Positions 44,539 through 53,611 are shown, counted from the first letter of the stretch. The stretch: 64,000 bases of DNA from Williamsia muralis NBRC 105860 (GCF_001598915.1 NZ_BDAP01000008.1:1-64000); one strand, 5' to 3'. Notes: generated by a model not told the origin, from the sequence alone. Translations and numbers: made by a program.

Positions 44539-44640
44539 ATGTCGACGTATTCAGCACTAGACGCCGCTATCGACACCTTCCTCAACACCACCCCGTGGGC
44601 CATGGACGTCCTGCGGTTCGTCCTCGCCGGCCTGCCCTGA
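44539..44640 (+). CDS. 33-residue amphipathic peptide
   Basis: MSTYSALDAAIDTFLNTTPW then AMDVLRFVLAGLP. The leader (CACGAAAGGC...ATG) matches that of the peptide at 44312. One amphipathic helix, net negative. The last 59 bp overlap antisense with a minus-strand gene. Probably co-expressed with the first peptide. Confidence 0.5.
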   Translation: MSTYSALDAAIDTFLNTTPWAMDVLRFVLAGLP

Positions 44641-44944
44641 CGCTGACACCCAGCGAGTTCGGGTCGAGCCGAGCCCGTCCGGAGCCATGGTGGGCGCTCG
44701 GCCCACACTGGGAACGATCGCCGTTCATGAGAAGGCTCGTGGGAACCCGGTCTTGGAGCGCTTTGATCTGCCGGTGCACGTCGTAGAGTTCTTGGCGTTT
44801 GGCGTGCTGCACCGACGCAGGCAATGGGACCCGGCCGGATAGTTCGGCCTCGAGATGATCGACCCAGCGGTCGAGTTCGCCGGCCAAGTAGCGTGCCTGG
44901 GCTTCGCTCGAACTAACCGGCCGCGGCGACTTCAGCCCGCACAT
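44582..44944 (-). CDS. hypothetical helical protein
   Basis: 120 residues from ATG 44944, inside the end of the DUF3263 gene. A helical N-terminal half (EAQARYLAGELDRWVDHLEA, RQELYDVHRQIKALQDRVPT) and a disordered basic tail. The last part overlaps the 33-residue peptide gene antisense, so one of the two may be shorter than drawn. Confidence 0.4.
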   Translation of the reverse strand: MCGLKSPRPVSSSEAQARYLAGELDRWVDHLEAELSGRVPLPASVQHAKRQELYDVHRQIKALQDRVPTSLLMNGDRSQCGPSAHHGSGRARLDPNSLGVSVRAGRRGRTAGRPWPTGWC

Positions 44945-45122
44945 CTGCGGGCAGCCCAGTAGCACCATCTGTGACAAGCACGAGTAGCCGCTGAAAATAC
45001 GCTGCTTCGGTCAGTCCGAACTCCACAAAAATGTCTTCGCCAGAACCGCCCCCGTACCGATACCACTGCATGGCAAAGGTCATCAGCCGACCACGATCAT
45101 CTGGCTCGGACACTGATGTCAT
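44913..45122 (-). CDS. DUF3263 family protein
   Basis: 69 residues. LMTFAMQWYRYGGGSGEDIF and VEFGLTEAAYFQRLLVLVTD match the DUF3263 helix-turn-helix-like pattern (xxFExxWWRYxGxKExxI.., YYQxLNxLID). Probably a small DNA-binding protein. Divergent from the gene at 45261. Confidence 0.65.
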   Translation of the reverse strand: MTSVSEPDDRGRLMTFAMQWYRYGGGSGEDIFVEFGLTEAAYFQRLLVLVTDGATGLPADVRAEVAAAG

Positions 45123-45260
45123 ACTTCAATCATCCACCGGCAACTGCGTTCTGGTGACGCTGCCATTCAAAGCGAACAACACGCAAACAGCATGTGAACG
45201 TTTAGCAAACGGCAGTAGCGCGGTGGCAACTACTTCGCATCGGCCATTAGATTGGCTCCC

Positions 45261-45497
45261 ATGATCTCGAACGAAGAAGAGCAATTGCTGATCGATCAGA
45301 TCATCGACCGCCTCGTCACCCGACACCCGGAGACCGCTGAGCAGGCGGTCACCGACGTGGTCCACACTGCGTATCACCGATACGACGGAACGCCCATCCG
45401 CGACTTCATTCCGCTGCTCGTCGAGCGTCGCGCCCATGAACAGATCGCCGGCTCGTCCTACCTCGCTCCCCCGGAACTGAGCTCTACCGCCCCCTGA
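45261..45497 (+). CDS. three-helix-bundle dimerisation-domain protein
   Basis: 78 residues from ATG 45261. EEEQLLIDQIIDRLVTRHPE, AEQAVTDVVHTAYHRYDGTP, IRDFIPLLVERRAHEQI form three helices with the pattern seen in small actinobacterial helical-bundle proteins of unknown role. Soluble. Confidence 0.6.
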   Translation: MISNEEEQLLIDQIIDRLVTRHPETAEQAVTDVVHTAYHRYDGTPIRDFIPLLVERRAHEQIAGSSYLAPPELSSTAP

Positions 45498-45540
45498 GGT
45501 TCGCACGGAGAACTTCTTCCCCCGCGACTGCAGATGTGGC

Positions 45541-46158
45541 TCAGTGGACGCGCTCAGCGAGAACAGTGGCGATATCAACTGCAGTAGCGCAGTTCTCATC
45601 CACAACGCCAGCATTTTTGAGCGCGTACTCGAACTGGATGGTCCCACCCGATGGCACCGACACCCACAGCTGGCACGTTTGAGTGCCACTGAGGTTGCGG
45701 TCATCTTCGACGAACGCCGGCCGCCCGGCGACGGTCAGGGTGCGGAAGTTCGGTTCATCGCGGTAGGCGGCCTCGAGGTCCTGGTATTGCCGTCTGATGT
45801 CGGGCAGGAAGTACATCACCGCCGTGGTGGGTGCGGTGGGGAGGCTCTGCCACCGACAGAACTCGGAGCCGTCCCCGACCACACCCGGACTGACCATCTC
45901 GAAACGGGCCAGGTCGGCCTCGTCGAACACTGCGCACTGATGGTTCACCAGATCCGCCAACGTCCATGGCGGAGACGACGGCGGAGGGGTGTCAGATCCC
46001 CGAATCGTCACTGGCGTCGACGGCTGCGTCCGCGAGGAACCATCGTCGTCACCGAGATCGCACGCTGACACCACAAACCCCACCAGCAACACCACCGCTA
46101 TCGCACGACTGAACCCATTGCACCGCAACAGAACATCCCCCTTTCGTGCCCACATCAC
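45541..46158 (-). CDS. DUF3558 lipoprotein
   Basis: About 195-205 residues. Signal peptide with lipobox (VLLVGFVVSACDLGDDD), then the DUF3558 domain with four cysteines (HQCAVFDEADLARF, EFCRWQ, TQTCQLWV, ENCATA). Typical of Mycobacteriales envelope lipoproteins. A TTG at 46128 behind AAAGGGGGA may be the real start rather than ATG 46158. Confidence 0.75.
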   Translation of the reverse strand: MMWARKGDVLLRCNGFSRAIAVVLLVGFVVSACDLGDDDGSSRTQPSTPVTIRGSDTPPPSSPPWTLADLVNHQCAVFDEADLARFEMVSPGVVGDGSEFCRWQSLPTAPTTAVMYFLPDIRRQYQDLEAAYRDEPNFRTLTVAGRPAFVEDDRNLSGTQTCQLWVSVPSGGTIQFEYALKNAGVVDENCATAVDIATVLAERVH

Positions 46159-46190
46159 TCAGTTTTCGTCCGGCACCTCACGGCTAGTTT

Positions 46191-46856
46191 CTACCTGGTC
46201 GGCTGCGGCGGCGGCGGCGGATGGTAGTCGCCAGGCGTCGGTAGCGGAAAGGTCAAAGTCGGAGAGCTCACTGGCGGCGGTTCGATGATCGTTGCTTCCG
46301 GGTTCGCGCGCATCGCCTCAGTCAATACCGTGATCGGCGGTGAATCCACGTCGCGCGCATCCTGTTCGCTGACAGGCACGTCGCCGACGACCGGGATGAC
46401 GGTAAACCACCCCTTCGATTCCAAGATGCGGGTAGCGAACAAGTACCACTGACCGGGCACCAGGGGTACGTCGCCGCCCAGGGACATGTACACCCCGGCC
46501 ACTGTTCCCCCTTGCTGATTGACCAACGCGGTGCCTGGGACCGTTCCTTTCACCACTACGCCGACAGTGACGTCGTACTGCGTTTCCGAACCAGCGCTTA
46601 GAGCCTCGGTGCCAGAGAGTGCGGCAACCTGCCCGGTGAAGATGTGGGTAGCCATAGCGACCAGGTTGCGGGGGTCGGTCGTGTCGGCGACCGGGTCATA
46701 GGGCATGACCAGAGTGGAAGTTGCTGAATCGAGGGTGGCAACACCGCCGGGCCGCTGCGAATCACCCTCGCTGTCACCACATCCCGCCAACATCGCGACG
46801 GACACCGCGGCCGCGCACGCCATCCGATGCGGCGACCGTCCACGTACGTTCACCAC
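46191..46856 (-). CDS. lipoprotein, unknown
   Basis: 221 residues. Signal peptide and lipobox (AVSVAMLAGCGDSEGD). The mature part has a beta-rich domain (FTGQVAALSGTEALSAGSET, QYDVTVGVVVKGTVPGTALV) and a proline-rich C-terminus. It follows the nuclease-family gene in the same direction. Confidence 0.65.
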   Translation of the reverse strand: MVNVRGRSPHRMACAAAVSVAMLAGCGDSEGDSQRPGGVATLDSATSTLVMPYDPVADTTDPRNLVAMATHIFTGQVAALSGTEALSAGSETQYDVTVGVVVKGTVPGTALVNQQGGTVAGVYMSLGGDVPLVPGQWYLFATRILESKGWFTVIPVVGDVPVSEQDARDVDSPPITVLTEAMRANPEATIIEPPPVSSPTLTFPLPTPGDYHPPPPPQPTR

Positions 46857-46924
46857 AACCCACCCTTGCTGCCGATACGATGCCCCGCCGACAGTCTGCG
46901 CCCCGGCGACCGCGTATGCCCGTT

Positions 46925-47854
46925 CTATGACGCGATCGCCATGACCGGTCGGTGGTCAGACCCAGGGGAATTACGACGTTCAGCAGGGTTGTCGGTGACC
47001 GACGGGGTGACGCCGGCATGGTCGGTTGTCACCGCACCGTCAGCGATCTGATCAACGAGTGCATGGCTGACCAGGATGTGGTCGATCAGTTCACGGCGGC
47101 CGCGGTAAATACGGGAGAACCGTTGATCCTCGGGGATGTGGGCGGCGAGGTTCCACAACCGTTGACGATCGCCACTGTCAGGTTGGGTGTACCCACCGGT
47201 GCCGATCTCAGATCCGGGCGGCCCAGCCATCAGCTGGGTAGTCGCAGCATCGACGGTGTCATTGAGATCGCCCAACACCACCAACGGTGCGTCACCATCG
47301 GCGGCGAGGATCGTTGTGGCGGCCGCGCGGACCGTCGCCGCCTCCGCGGCCCGCCGGAACAACGCGTACGTCGCGAACCGGGCCCGCTCATCCTCATCAC
47401 GAGGACTGAACCGCCCACCAGGAAAGGTCAACAATTTCGATTTGAGGTGACAGGTCAGCACATGCACACCGTCGACCACAGCGTGCAACGCCGGCCGGCC
47501 CATCGCCGTCTCCCCCACCGCAGTGTCATCCACCTGAACCGGACGCAACCCGTCGAGGAACGGACCCACCTGGTACACCTGCGACAACGGGGTCCGGGCT
47601 GCTATCGCCACACGGATGCCACGCCCGTCGGGTTCAGCGGTCTCTACATACCACCGACCCCCTACTCTCCCCAACACGTTCTCGAGCGCTCCCAGAGCCC
47701 CGATCTCCTGCAGGGCAAGCACATCCGGGTCCATCTCAGAGATAGTCGCAGCCAACGCATCAGCCTTCGCCGCGAACTCAGCCGCAGTGTCCGGACCCGA
47801 ATCAGCATCGGGTGTAAACAGGTTTTCCACATTCCACGTCGCGATCGACACCAT
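46925..47854 (-). CDS. endonuclease/exonuclease/phosphatase family protein
   Basis: 309 residues from ATG 47854 (GGGAGG 9 bp upstream). Motifs: WNVENLFTP, VLALQEIGALG, LTCHLKSKLL, VLGDLNDTVD, DHILVSHALV, DHRPVMA. All catalytic residues of the EEP fold are present. No signal peptide, so an intracellular nuclease or phosphodiesterase. Last gene before site L. Confidence 0.88.
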   Translation of the reverse strand: MVSIATWNVENLFTPDADSGPDTAAEFAAKADALAATISEMDPDVLALQEIGALGALENVLGRVGGRWYVETAEPDGRGIRVAIAARTPLSQVYQVGPFLDGLRPVQVDDTAVGETAMGRPALHAVVDGVHVLTCHLKSKLLTFPGGRFSPRDEDERARFATYALFRRAAEAATVRAAATTILAADGDAPLVVLGDLNDTVDAATTQLMAGPPGSEIGTGGYTQPDSGDRQRLWNLAAHIPEDQRFSRIYRGRRELIDHILVSHALVDQIADGAVTTDHAGVTPSVTDNPAERRNSPGSDHRPVMAIAS

Positions 47855-48029
47855 AAATCCCACCCTCCCAGAACACCAACGGCCCAGTCATGGACCACGG
47901 TGACATCCAAAATGCAAGTCCGTAAACACCTGCCATCGAGGACACCCCTACATTGCGTAGATCGCGAACGTGCACCCCTACGTCATCGCCCTCACCAAGG
48001 TTCCGCCGCCGACCCCACAAATAGCCAGC

Positions 48030-48098
48030 TCAGCCTGACGTGATCTATATTATCGGCGAGACCTATTGTGCTGCAATGTCTTTAGTCACCGGCGACGA
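48030..48098 (+). repeat. dif-like site L
   Basis: CTGACGTGA, spacer TCTATA (48044-48049), TTATCGGCGAG (48050-48060), small repeat ATTG-TGCTG-CAAT, and decayed distal palindrome TAGTCACC-GGCGACGA (48083-48098). Last recognisable copy. Confidence 0.75.
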
Positions 48099-48411
48099 GT
48101 GTAGATCGCAAACCGGTAAGCTCGGACCACCTCATCCATTCAGTGCAGATGCATGGCGAGCAGGTTGGTCCGAACAGACGTTGGGAGTCAGACGAGTTGG
48201 AGCCGACTACCGCCGCTGAAAAGAAGCTGTTCCTAGCCGCCAGTATGGGGCGTCTGTGCGATCTTCGAACCGCCGCCGAACGTCACTCTCGGATTGGGTA
48301 CCGACCGTGGAAGATGCTGAAGTGTGGGGCGATTCCCGTATGGTTCGCAGCGCCTTCTTGCATCGTCTACGGCGGCCATTCGGTTAGTCTCGTCGGCGGA
48401 TGGATCGGTGG
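48099..48411. other. remnant DNA before arsC fragments
   Basis: A plus-strand frame near 48160-48270 contains a protein-like piece (AAEKKLFLAASMGRLCDLRT) but no credible start or continuation. Taken as the residue of a lost gene. Confidence 0.3.
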
Positions 48412-48684
48412 CGAGTCTGGATCTGGGCGCCGATTACCCGAACCCGCTGACCGATGATGTGTTGGCCGCCGCCGATGTGGTGGTCTCGATGGACTGCGGC
48501 GATGCCTGCGCGATCTATCCCGGCAAGCGCTACCTCGACCGGACGCTCGACGATCCGCAGGGGTCAAACTCTCGAGACGGTCCGCTCCATCCGCGACGAC
48601 CTGGACACCAGGGTCCAAAATTTGTTGCGCGAGTTGACCACTCCCGTTCCTGCCTGTCCCCCATCTGCTTCCTGTCCCTCCTGA
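48412..48684 (+). pseudogene. arsC fragment 1 (C-terminal half)
   Basis: GADYPNPLTDDVLAAADVVV-SMDCGDACAIYPGKRYLD is the second half of a thioredoxin-coupled arsenate reductase. A frameshift near 48563 follows, then LETVRSIRDDLDTRVQNLLR. The catalytic N-terminus is absent. Directly followed by a second arsC copy. Confidence 0.7.
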
Positions 48685-48699
48685 CGAAGGGATCTCACT

Positions 48700-49127
48700 T
48701 CACGTCCATCACCCCCAGCGAGTTGTTCGTCTGCGTGCACAACGCCGGACGCTCGCAGATGGCCGCCGGTTTCCTCTCGCGCCTCGCCAGGCGATGCGAT
48801 GAAGGTCCGCTCCGCCGCAAGCGTCCCCACCGACAGCTCAAATCCGCTGCCGTCGAGGCGATGGCCGAGGTGGGCATCGACACACGGCGCAAACACCGAA
48901 AATCCTCACCACCGATGCCGTGCAAGCCTCAAATGTGGTAATCCTCGTGGGCTGCGGTGACAGCTGCCCCATCTCCCCCGGGCAAGAGCTACCGGGACTG
49001 GGTCCTTGACGACCCGGCCGGGCCAGGGCGTGGAAGCGATTCGCCCGATCCGCGACGAGATTAAAACCCGCGTCGAGGCGCTGATCGCCGAATTGACGTC
49101 CCAGCCCGCCGCCTCGGGCGGGTGCTG
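48700..49127 (+). pseudogene. arsC fragment 2 (nearly full length, frameshifted)
   Basis: ELFVCVHNAGRSQMAAGFLS carries the arsenate-reductase active-site loop. It continues with AAVEAMAEVGIDTR, a stop, then GCGDSCPISPGK and PIRDEIKTRVEALIAEL in other frames. Several frameshifts make it inactive. Two adjacent copies suggest duplication before decay of an arsenic resistance operon. Confidence 0.7.
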
Positions 49128-49136
49128 AATCAGAGA

Positions 49137-49814
49137 TCAGTCCGGGGTCACTGTCAGCGCGCGTTGCGCGGAACGTGCAGCGAGAAAGTCGTCAACGAGT
49201 TGCTGGCGTTCAGCCGGGCCGATCGGCGGGAGTGCGGTGAGTCGGGTGAAGACGATGGGTCCGACGAGTTGGGTCAGGGCGAGATTGGTGTCGAAGCGAC
49301 CGAGCTCCTGCTGGGCTTTTGGGCTGCCCAGGATCCGGTCGAACGGTTCGCGGTATTGGTTGACCACCCGTGCGCGAAGGGAACTGACCGGGTTCCGGTC
49401 TTCTTCGGGATGCAGAGTCGCCCCGGCCGTGCCGGGTTCGGCGGACCCGAGGGCGAGCCACCCGAGCATCGTCAGTTGGGCGGGGGCTTCCTCGATGAGC
49501 TTGGCCTGACGGTCCAGCAGTTCGATCAACTGTTCACGCATCGTTCCGGACACCGGCGGCGCGGTGACCGGGGGCAGCAGACGCTCGAAGGCCGCGGCCA
49601 GGAGCTGGGTGCTGTCGGTGAAATGCCGGTAGAGGGTAGTCCGCGCGACCTTGGACGCCTTGGTGACCGCGTCGATCGTGACGGCCTCGACACCGCCGGT
49701 CGAGAGCAGGGACGTCGCCGCGTCGAGCAGTCGTGCGCGTGAGCGTGCCTTCCGGGGATCCACGAGCCGGTCCTCGTCGTCGTCGGTGTTCTGGTTGATC
49801 ATCTCTTCGCCCAC
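49137..49814 (-). CDS. TetR-family regulator
   Basis: 225 residues. HTH at about 25-70: ARLLDAATSLLSTGGVEAVT, IDAVTKASKVARTTLYRHF. It is divergent from the MFS transporter gene with a palindromic operator between them, the usual drug-efflux repressor arrangement. Confidence 0.9.
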   Translation of the reverse strand: MGEEMINQNTDDDEDRLVDPRKARSRARLLDAATSLLSTGGVEAVTIDAVTKASKVARTTLYRHFTDSTQLLAAAFERLLPPVTAPPVSGTMREQLIELLDRQAKLIEEAPAQLTMLGWLALGSAEPGTAGATLHPEEDRNPVSSLRARVVNQYREPFDRILGSPKAQQELGRFDTNLALTQLVGPIVFTRLTALPPIGPAERQQLVDDFLAARSAQRALTVTPD

Positions 49815-49886
49815 CTCGTAATTGTGCCCTCGGATCAGTCGCAGGCACTATCCCCGCACCCCGCATTGTGCTACTCATAGTAGTGG

Positions 49887-49907
49887 AACGCTACCAACTG
49901 TAGCGTT
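49887..49907. promoter_or_regulatory. probable TetR operator
   Basis: AACGCTAC-CAACT-GTAGCGTT, perfect 8-bp arms, 17 bp before the MFS start and about 70 bp before the tetR start. A second small inverted repeat (CTACT-CAT-AGTAG, 49871-49883) adjoins it. Confidence 0.65.
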
Positions 49908-49923
49908 AACTGGAGGTGGCTGC

Positions 49924-51525
49924 ATGACCGCCGATGATCGAGTGCTGCTGTCGCGGGCGCAGAAATGGACGTTGGTGGTCTCGTGCCTGTCGGTGGCCCT
50001 GGTGGTCGCCTCGATGGCGGCCCTGTACACCGCGCTTCCGAACATTGCGGTGGCCACCGGGGCGACGCAAACCCAGCTCACCTGGGTGGTCGACGGGTAC
50101 ACGCTGGTGTTGGCGTGTCTGGTGTTGCCCGCCGGGGCCCTGGGTGACCGCTACGGCCGGCGGGCGGTGCTGATCGTGGGGTTGGCATTGTTTTCGCTGG
50201 CCTCGGCGGTGCCACTGTTGGTATCGACACCGTGGTGGTTGATCGCGGCGCGGGCAGCGGCCGGGGTGGGGGCGGCGTTCATGATGCCGTCTACGCTGTC
50301 GATCCTGACTGCGGGATTCCCCGAGCAGCAGCGGGGGCGTGCGGTCGGGATCTGGGCGGGGGTCGCCGGGTCCGGGGGTCTGCTGGGGATTCTCGGGTCG
50401 GGGCTGCTGCTCGACTACTGGTCGTGGCAGTCGATTTTCGTCGGCCTGACCGCGGTGGGGGTGTTTCTGCTGTTGTGTGCCTTCACCATTCCCGAATCCC
50501 GCCAGGAAAATCCGCCGCTGATGGATGTGATCGGATCGGTCGCGGTGGTGTTCGCGGTCGCACTAGTGGTGCTCGCCATCATCGAAGCCCCAATACGCGG
50601 CTGGTCGGATCCCGTGGTGGTCGCCGGGTTCGGGCTGGGGGTGGTGGCCACAGTGGTGTTCGTGGTGTGGGAGTTGCGGGCGGATCATCCGCTGCTCGAT
50701 GTGCGGTTCTTCGCCCGTCGGGGCTTCGGGAGCGGATCGTTCTCTATCACCATTCAGTTCCTGGTGACGTTCGGTGTCTTCCTGGTCCTCGTCCAATACC
50801 TGCAGTTGATCTTTGGATACAGCCCGTTGGGTTCAGCGCTGGCCTTGGCGCCGATGATGGTGCCGTTGGTGCTCTTGTCGGCGATCGCACCGTGGATGAC
50901 GACCCGGCTGGGGTTGCGGTTGATGACGGTGACCGGTCTGCTCGCCATCGCCGCGGGGTTCTACTTCATCAGCCGGCTGGGTTTGGACTCCACCTACGTC
51001 GACGTGATGTGGCCGACGCTGATCATGAGCTCGGGTCTGGGCCTGACCGCGGCGCCGGCGACGGCGGCTATCGTCGCGGACACCGCCGTCGAAAAGCACG
51101 GGGTCGCCGCGGCGGTCAACGACGCCACCCGCGAGATCGGCGCGGCGATCGGCATCGCGGTCGCCGGCAGTGTCCTGGCCGCCGGGTACAGCCACAACAT
51201 CGCCCCGGCGATCGCCCGGCTCCCACCGGAGGCGCGGGGCCCGGTCGCCGACTCACTCGCCGGTGCCCTCGAGGTCGCCGATCGGGCGGGACCGGCCGGC
51301 CAGCAACTCGCCGACTTCGCCAAGTCCGCGTTCCTGCACGGTGTCGAGCAGTCCGCGATCGTCCTCGCACTCATCGCGGCGGCGGGTGCCGCGATCCTGC
51401 TGGTCTGGGCGCCCGGCCGCGCTTCCCCGGACGCAGGCGCATCGAGGAGCCCGACTGAACCGGCCCAGCGCAGTCGATCCCACGCCCGCCCGCTAGCCAG
51501 CACCGTCGAGAAGGAACGCCCGTGA
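49924..51525 (+). CDS. DHA2-type MFS drug efflux transporter
   Basis: 533 residues, 14 predicted membrane helices. Motif A GALGDRYGRRAVL, motif C-like AFMMPSTLSIL, and the TQTQLTWVVDGYTLVLACLV opening of EmrB/QacA proteins. GGAGG 8 bp before ATG 49924. Exports hydrophobic drugs or metabolites by proton antiport in relatives. It overlaps the thioesterase gene by 4 bp, forming an operon under the TetR regulator. Confidence 0.9.
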   Translation: MTADDRVLLSRAQKWTLVVSCLSVALVVASMAALYTALPNIAVATGATQTQLTWVVDGYTLVLACLVLPAGALGDRYGRRAVLIVGLALFSLASAVPLLVSTPWWLIAARAAAGVGAAFMMPSTLSILTAGFPEQQRGRAVGIWAGVAGSGGLLGILGSGLLLDYWSWQSIFVGLTAVGVFLLLCAFTIPESRQENPPLMDVIGSVAVVFAVALVVLAIIEAPIRGWSDPVVVAGFGLGVVATVVFVVWELRADHPLLDVRFFARRGFGSGSFSITIQFLVTFGVFLVLVQYLQLIFGYSPLGSALALAPMMVPLVLLSAIAPWMTTRLGLRLMTVTGLLAIAAGFYFISRLGLDSTYVDVMWPTLIMSSGLGLTAAPATAAIVADTAVEKHGVAAAVNDATREIGAAIGIAVAGSVLAAGYSHNIAPAIARLPPEARGPVADSLAGALEVADRAGPAGQQLADFAKSAFLHGVEQSAIVLALIAAAGAAILLVWAPGRASPDAGASRSPTEPAQRSRSHARPLASTVEKERP

Positions 51526-52043
51526 CCCAGCTACCGCTGCCGCCGCACTCGCCGACCTGCATGGGGTGCGGGCCAGACAATCCCGCCGGCCTGCAACTGG
51601 TGGTGTTCCGCTCCGGCGACGAGGTCTACACCGATGTGACGTTCGACGAACGCCACATCGGTGCGCCCGGCCTCGCGCACGGCGGGGCAGTGGCCGCCGC
51701 CTGCGACGACCTGTTCGGCTTCGGCCTCTGGATCGCCCGCACCCCGGCAGTGACCCGGAGCCTCACCGTCGACTACCTCGCCCCCGTCCCGCTGCACCGA
51801 CCCCTGCGCATCAGCGCCCACGTCCGGGAGATCGACGGCCGCAAACTGCACCTCAAGGCGACCGCCACCGCCGATGACGGCACCGCATTGTTCACCGCCC
51901 ACGCGGTGTTCATCGCCGTGTCGATCGAGCACTTCACCCAACATGGCGCCCCCGGCGCCGTCCAGGACCTACTCGACCGCCTCACCTCCGCGCTCGACCA
52001 CGACGGGCCGGACAGACCGTCACCGCACCCGCCGGACCGCTGA
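51522..52043 (+). CDS. PaaI-type hotdog-fold thioesterase
   Basis: 173 residues. CMGCGPDNPAGLQLV, HIGAPGLAHGGAVAAACDDL, LTVDYLAPVPLHRPL and VFIAVSIEHF match the PaaI/4HBT family; the HGG active-site region is intact. Coupled to the MFS gene (GTGA overlap), possibly detoxifying an acyl-CoA or modifying the exported compound. Confidence 0.82.
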   Translation: MTQLPLPPHSPTCMGCGPDNPAGLQLVVFRSGDEVYTDVTFDERHIGAPGLAHGGAVAAACDDLFGFGLWIARTPAVTRSLTVDYLAPVPLHRPLRISAHVREIDGRKLHLKATATADDGTALFTAHAVFIAVSIEHFTQHGAPGAVQDLLDRLTSALDHDGPDRPSPHPPDR

Positions 52044-52069
52044 CACGACCGAAAGAAGATGCATCGGTA

Positions 52070-53611
52070 ATGCAGCACACCAGTGCCCGTCCTCACCCCG
52101 GGCGCCCACACCCACCAGAAGCCCACAATGCGGCCCGGCCAGTTCCGGTGCTGTTACGCACGAAGTGGGGTCTACCACTGCTGACCGTGGGCTCGAGCGT
52201 GGGCGGGGCCGTCGTCGTCGCGCTGCTGATCGTTCTGGGCGGCGCACCGCACCGCTCCGGTGCCCAGCTCGGAACGCTTCTGCAGATCCTGGCGGTCTAC
52301 GTGGTCGTGGCTCTGCTCGCCGCAGTTCGCGGCGTTCTCGCCCTGCGTCGACGCAGCCTCGGGTGGCTGGACACCTCCTCTGCGCCCACACCCGACCACG
52401 CCCGCCACACCCTACGATTGCCCACCGAGTCCACCGTCCTCATCGGATCTCTGTGGGCCGGGGGCATCCTCGCGATGTCCGGCTCGGCCTTCGCGCTCCT
52501 GCCCGTCTGGGAGGCCCTCGGCGGAACCCTCCTCATGACATTGGGCGCACTTGCCACCGTCGGATACAACTACCTCTTCGTCGAACGTGCACTCCGTCCA
52601 GTGATGGCCACGATCCTGGCCGTCGACACCCCACACGCGCCACCACGAACGTCAGTCATCTCCCGGCTGATCCTGACCTGGGCGCTGACCTCCGCGCTGC
52701 CATTGGCCGCGGCCATCGCGCTCCTGCACTATCCAGATGCGGCACCGCCCGACCGCATCCGCGCCGCGACCTACCTCGCCGCCCTCGGACTCGTATCCGG
52801 AGCCCTCGCGGAAACACTGCTGGCCCGCGCCGTCGCACAACCGATCCACCAGATGCGCGGTGCACTCCGCCGCATCGGGCAAGGCCGGCTCGACGTGCGC
52901 GTGCCCGTCGACGACAGCAGCGAAATCGGGGTACTGCAATCCACCGTGAACGACATGGTCCGCGGACTCCAGGAGCAGGACCGATTGCGCGACCTGTTCG
53001 GACGGCACGTCGGAAGAGACGTCGCGCAACGCGCACTCGACCGAGGAGCCGACCTCACCGGCGAAATCCGGGAGATAACAGCACTGTTCGTCGACGTAAC
53101 CAACTCGACGGCACTCGCCCACCAGATCTCACCGCAGGAATTCGTCGACAAGCTCAACCGCCTCCTCGCAGAAGTGATCGCGGCAACCGAGAGCCACCAC
53201 GGGCTGGTCAACAAATTCGAGGGAGACGCCGCACTCTGCATCTTCGGGGCGCCCGTCGCCCGAGCCGATGCCGCTGACTCCGCACTCCACGCCGCACGGC
53301 AGATCCGCGACCGCGTCCTGGCTCACGCGGAACTCGACATCGGGATCGGACTAGCCACCGGCCCCGTCTTCGCCGGAAACCTCGGCACCGACCAGCGCCT
53401 GGAATACACCGTCATAGGCGACGCGGTAAACGAAGCTTCACGCCTCACCGAACTCGCCAAACACACGCCGGGACGGATCCTCGCCAGCGACGCCGTCATC
53501 AGAGCCGCCAGCGAACCCGAACGCCAATACTGGACACCACACGGCGACTGCTCCCTCAAAGGACGAACCCTGCCGACACAAACCTGGGAAAGCATCCCAC
53601 CAGGGAACTGA
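52070..53611 (+). CDS. membrane-bound class III adenylate cyclase
   Basis: 513 residues. Six membrane helices to about 245, HAMP domain at about 250-300 (RAVAQPIHQMRGALRRIGQG), then cyclase domain with metal-binding VTALFVDVTNST-like start (EITALFVDVTNSTALAHQIS), KFEGDAALCIFGAP and YTVIGDAVNEASRLTELAK. This is the mycobacterial Rv1318c-type architecture. It follows the thioesterase by 26 bp and probably belongs to the same transcript. Confidence 0.9.
   Translation: MQHTSARPHPGRPHPPEAHNAARPVPVLLRTKWGLPLLTVGSSVGGAVVVALLIVLGGAPHRSGAQLGTLLQILAVYVVVALLAAVRGVLALRRRSLGWLDTSSAPTPDHARHTLRLPTESTVLIGSLWAGGILAMSGSAFALLPVWEALGGTLLMTLGALATVGYNYLFVERALRPVMATILAVDTPHAPPRTSVISRLILTWALTSALPLAAAIALLHYPDAAPPDRIRAATYLAALGLVSGALAETLLARAVAQPIHQMRGALRRIGQGRLDVRVPVDDSSEIGVLQSTVNDMVRGLQEQDRLRDLFGRHVGRDVAQRALDRGADLTGEIREITALFVDVTNSTALAHQISPQEFVDKLNRLLAEVIAATESHHGLVNKFEGDAALCIFGAPVARADAADSALHAARQIRDRVLAHAELDIGIGLATGPVFAGNLGTDQRLEYTVIGDAVNEASRLTELAKHTPGRILASDAVIRAASEPERQYWTPHGDCSLKGRTLPTQTWESIPPGN

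Noticed and set aside
3681-48098. Dispersed repeats as a CRISPR array or classical integron attC array
   Set aside because: Spacing is 0.1-10 kb with genes between, cores match dif rather than the R'/R'' boxes of attC, and there are no cas or intI genes.
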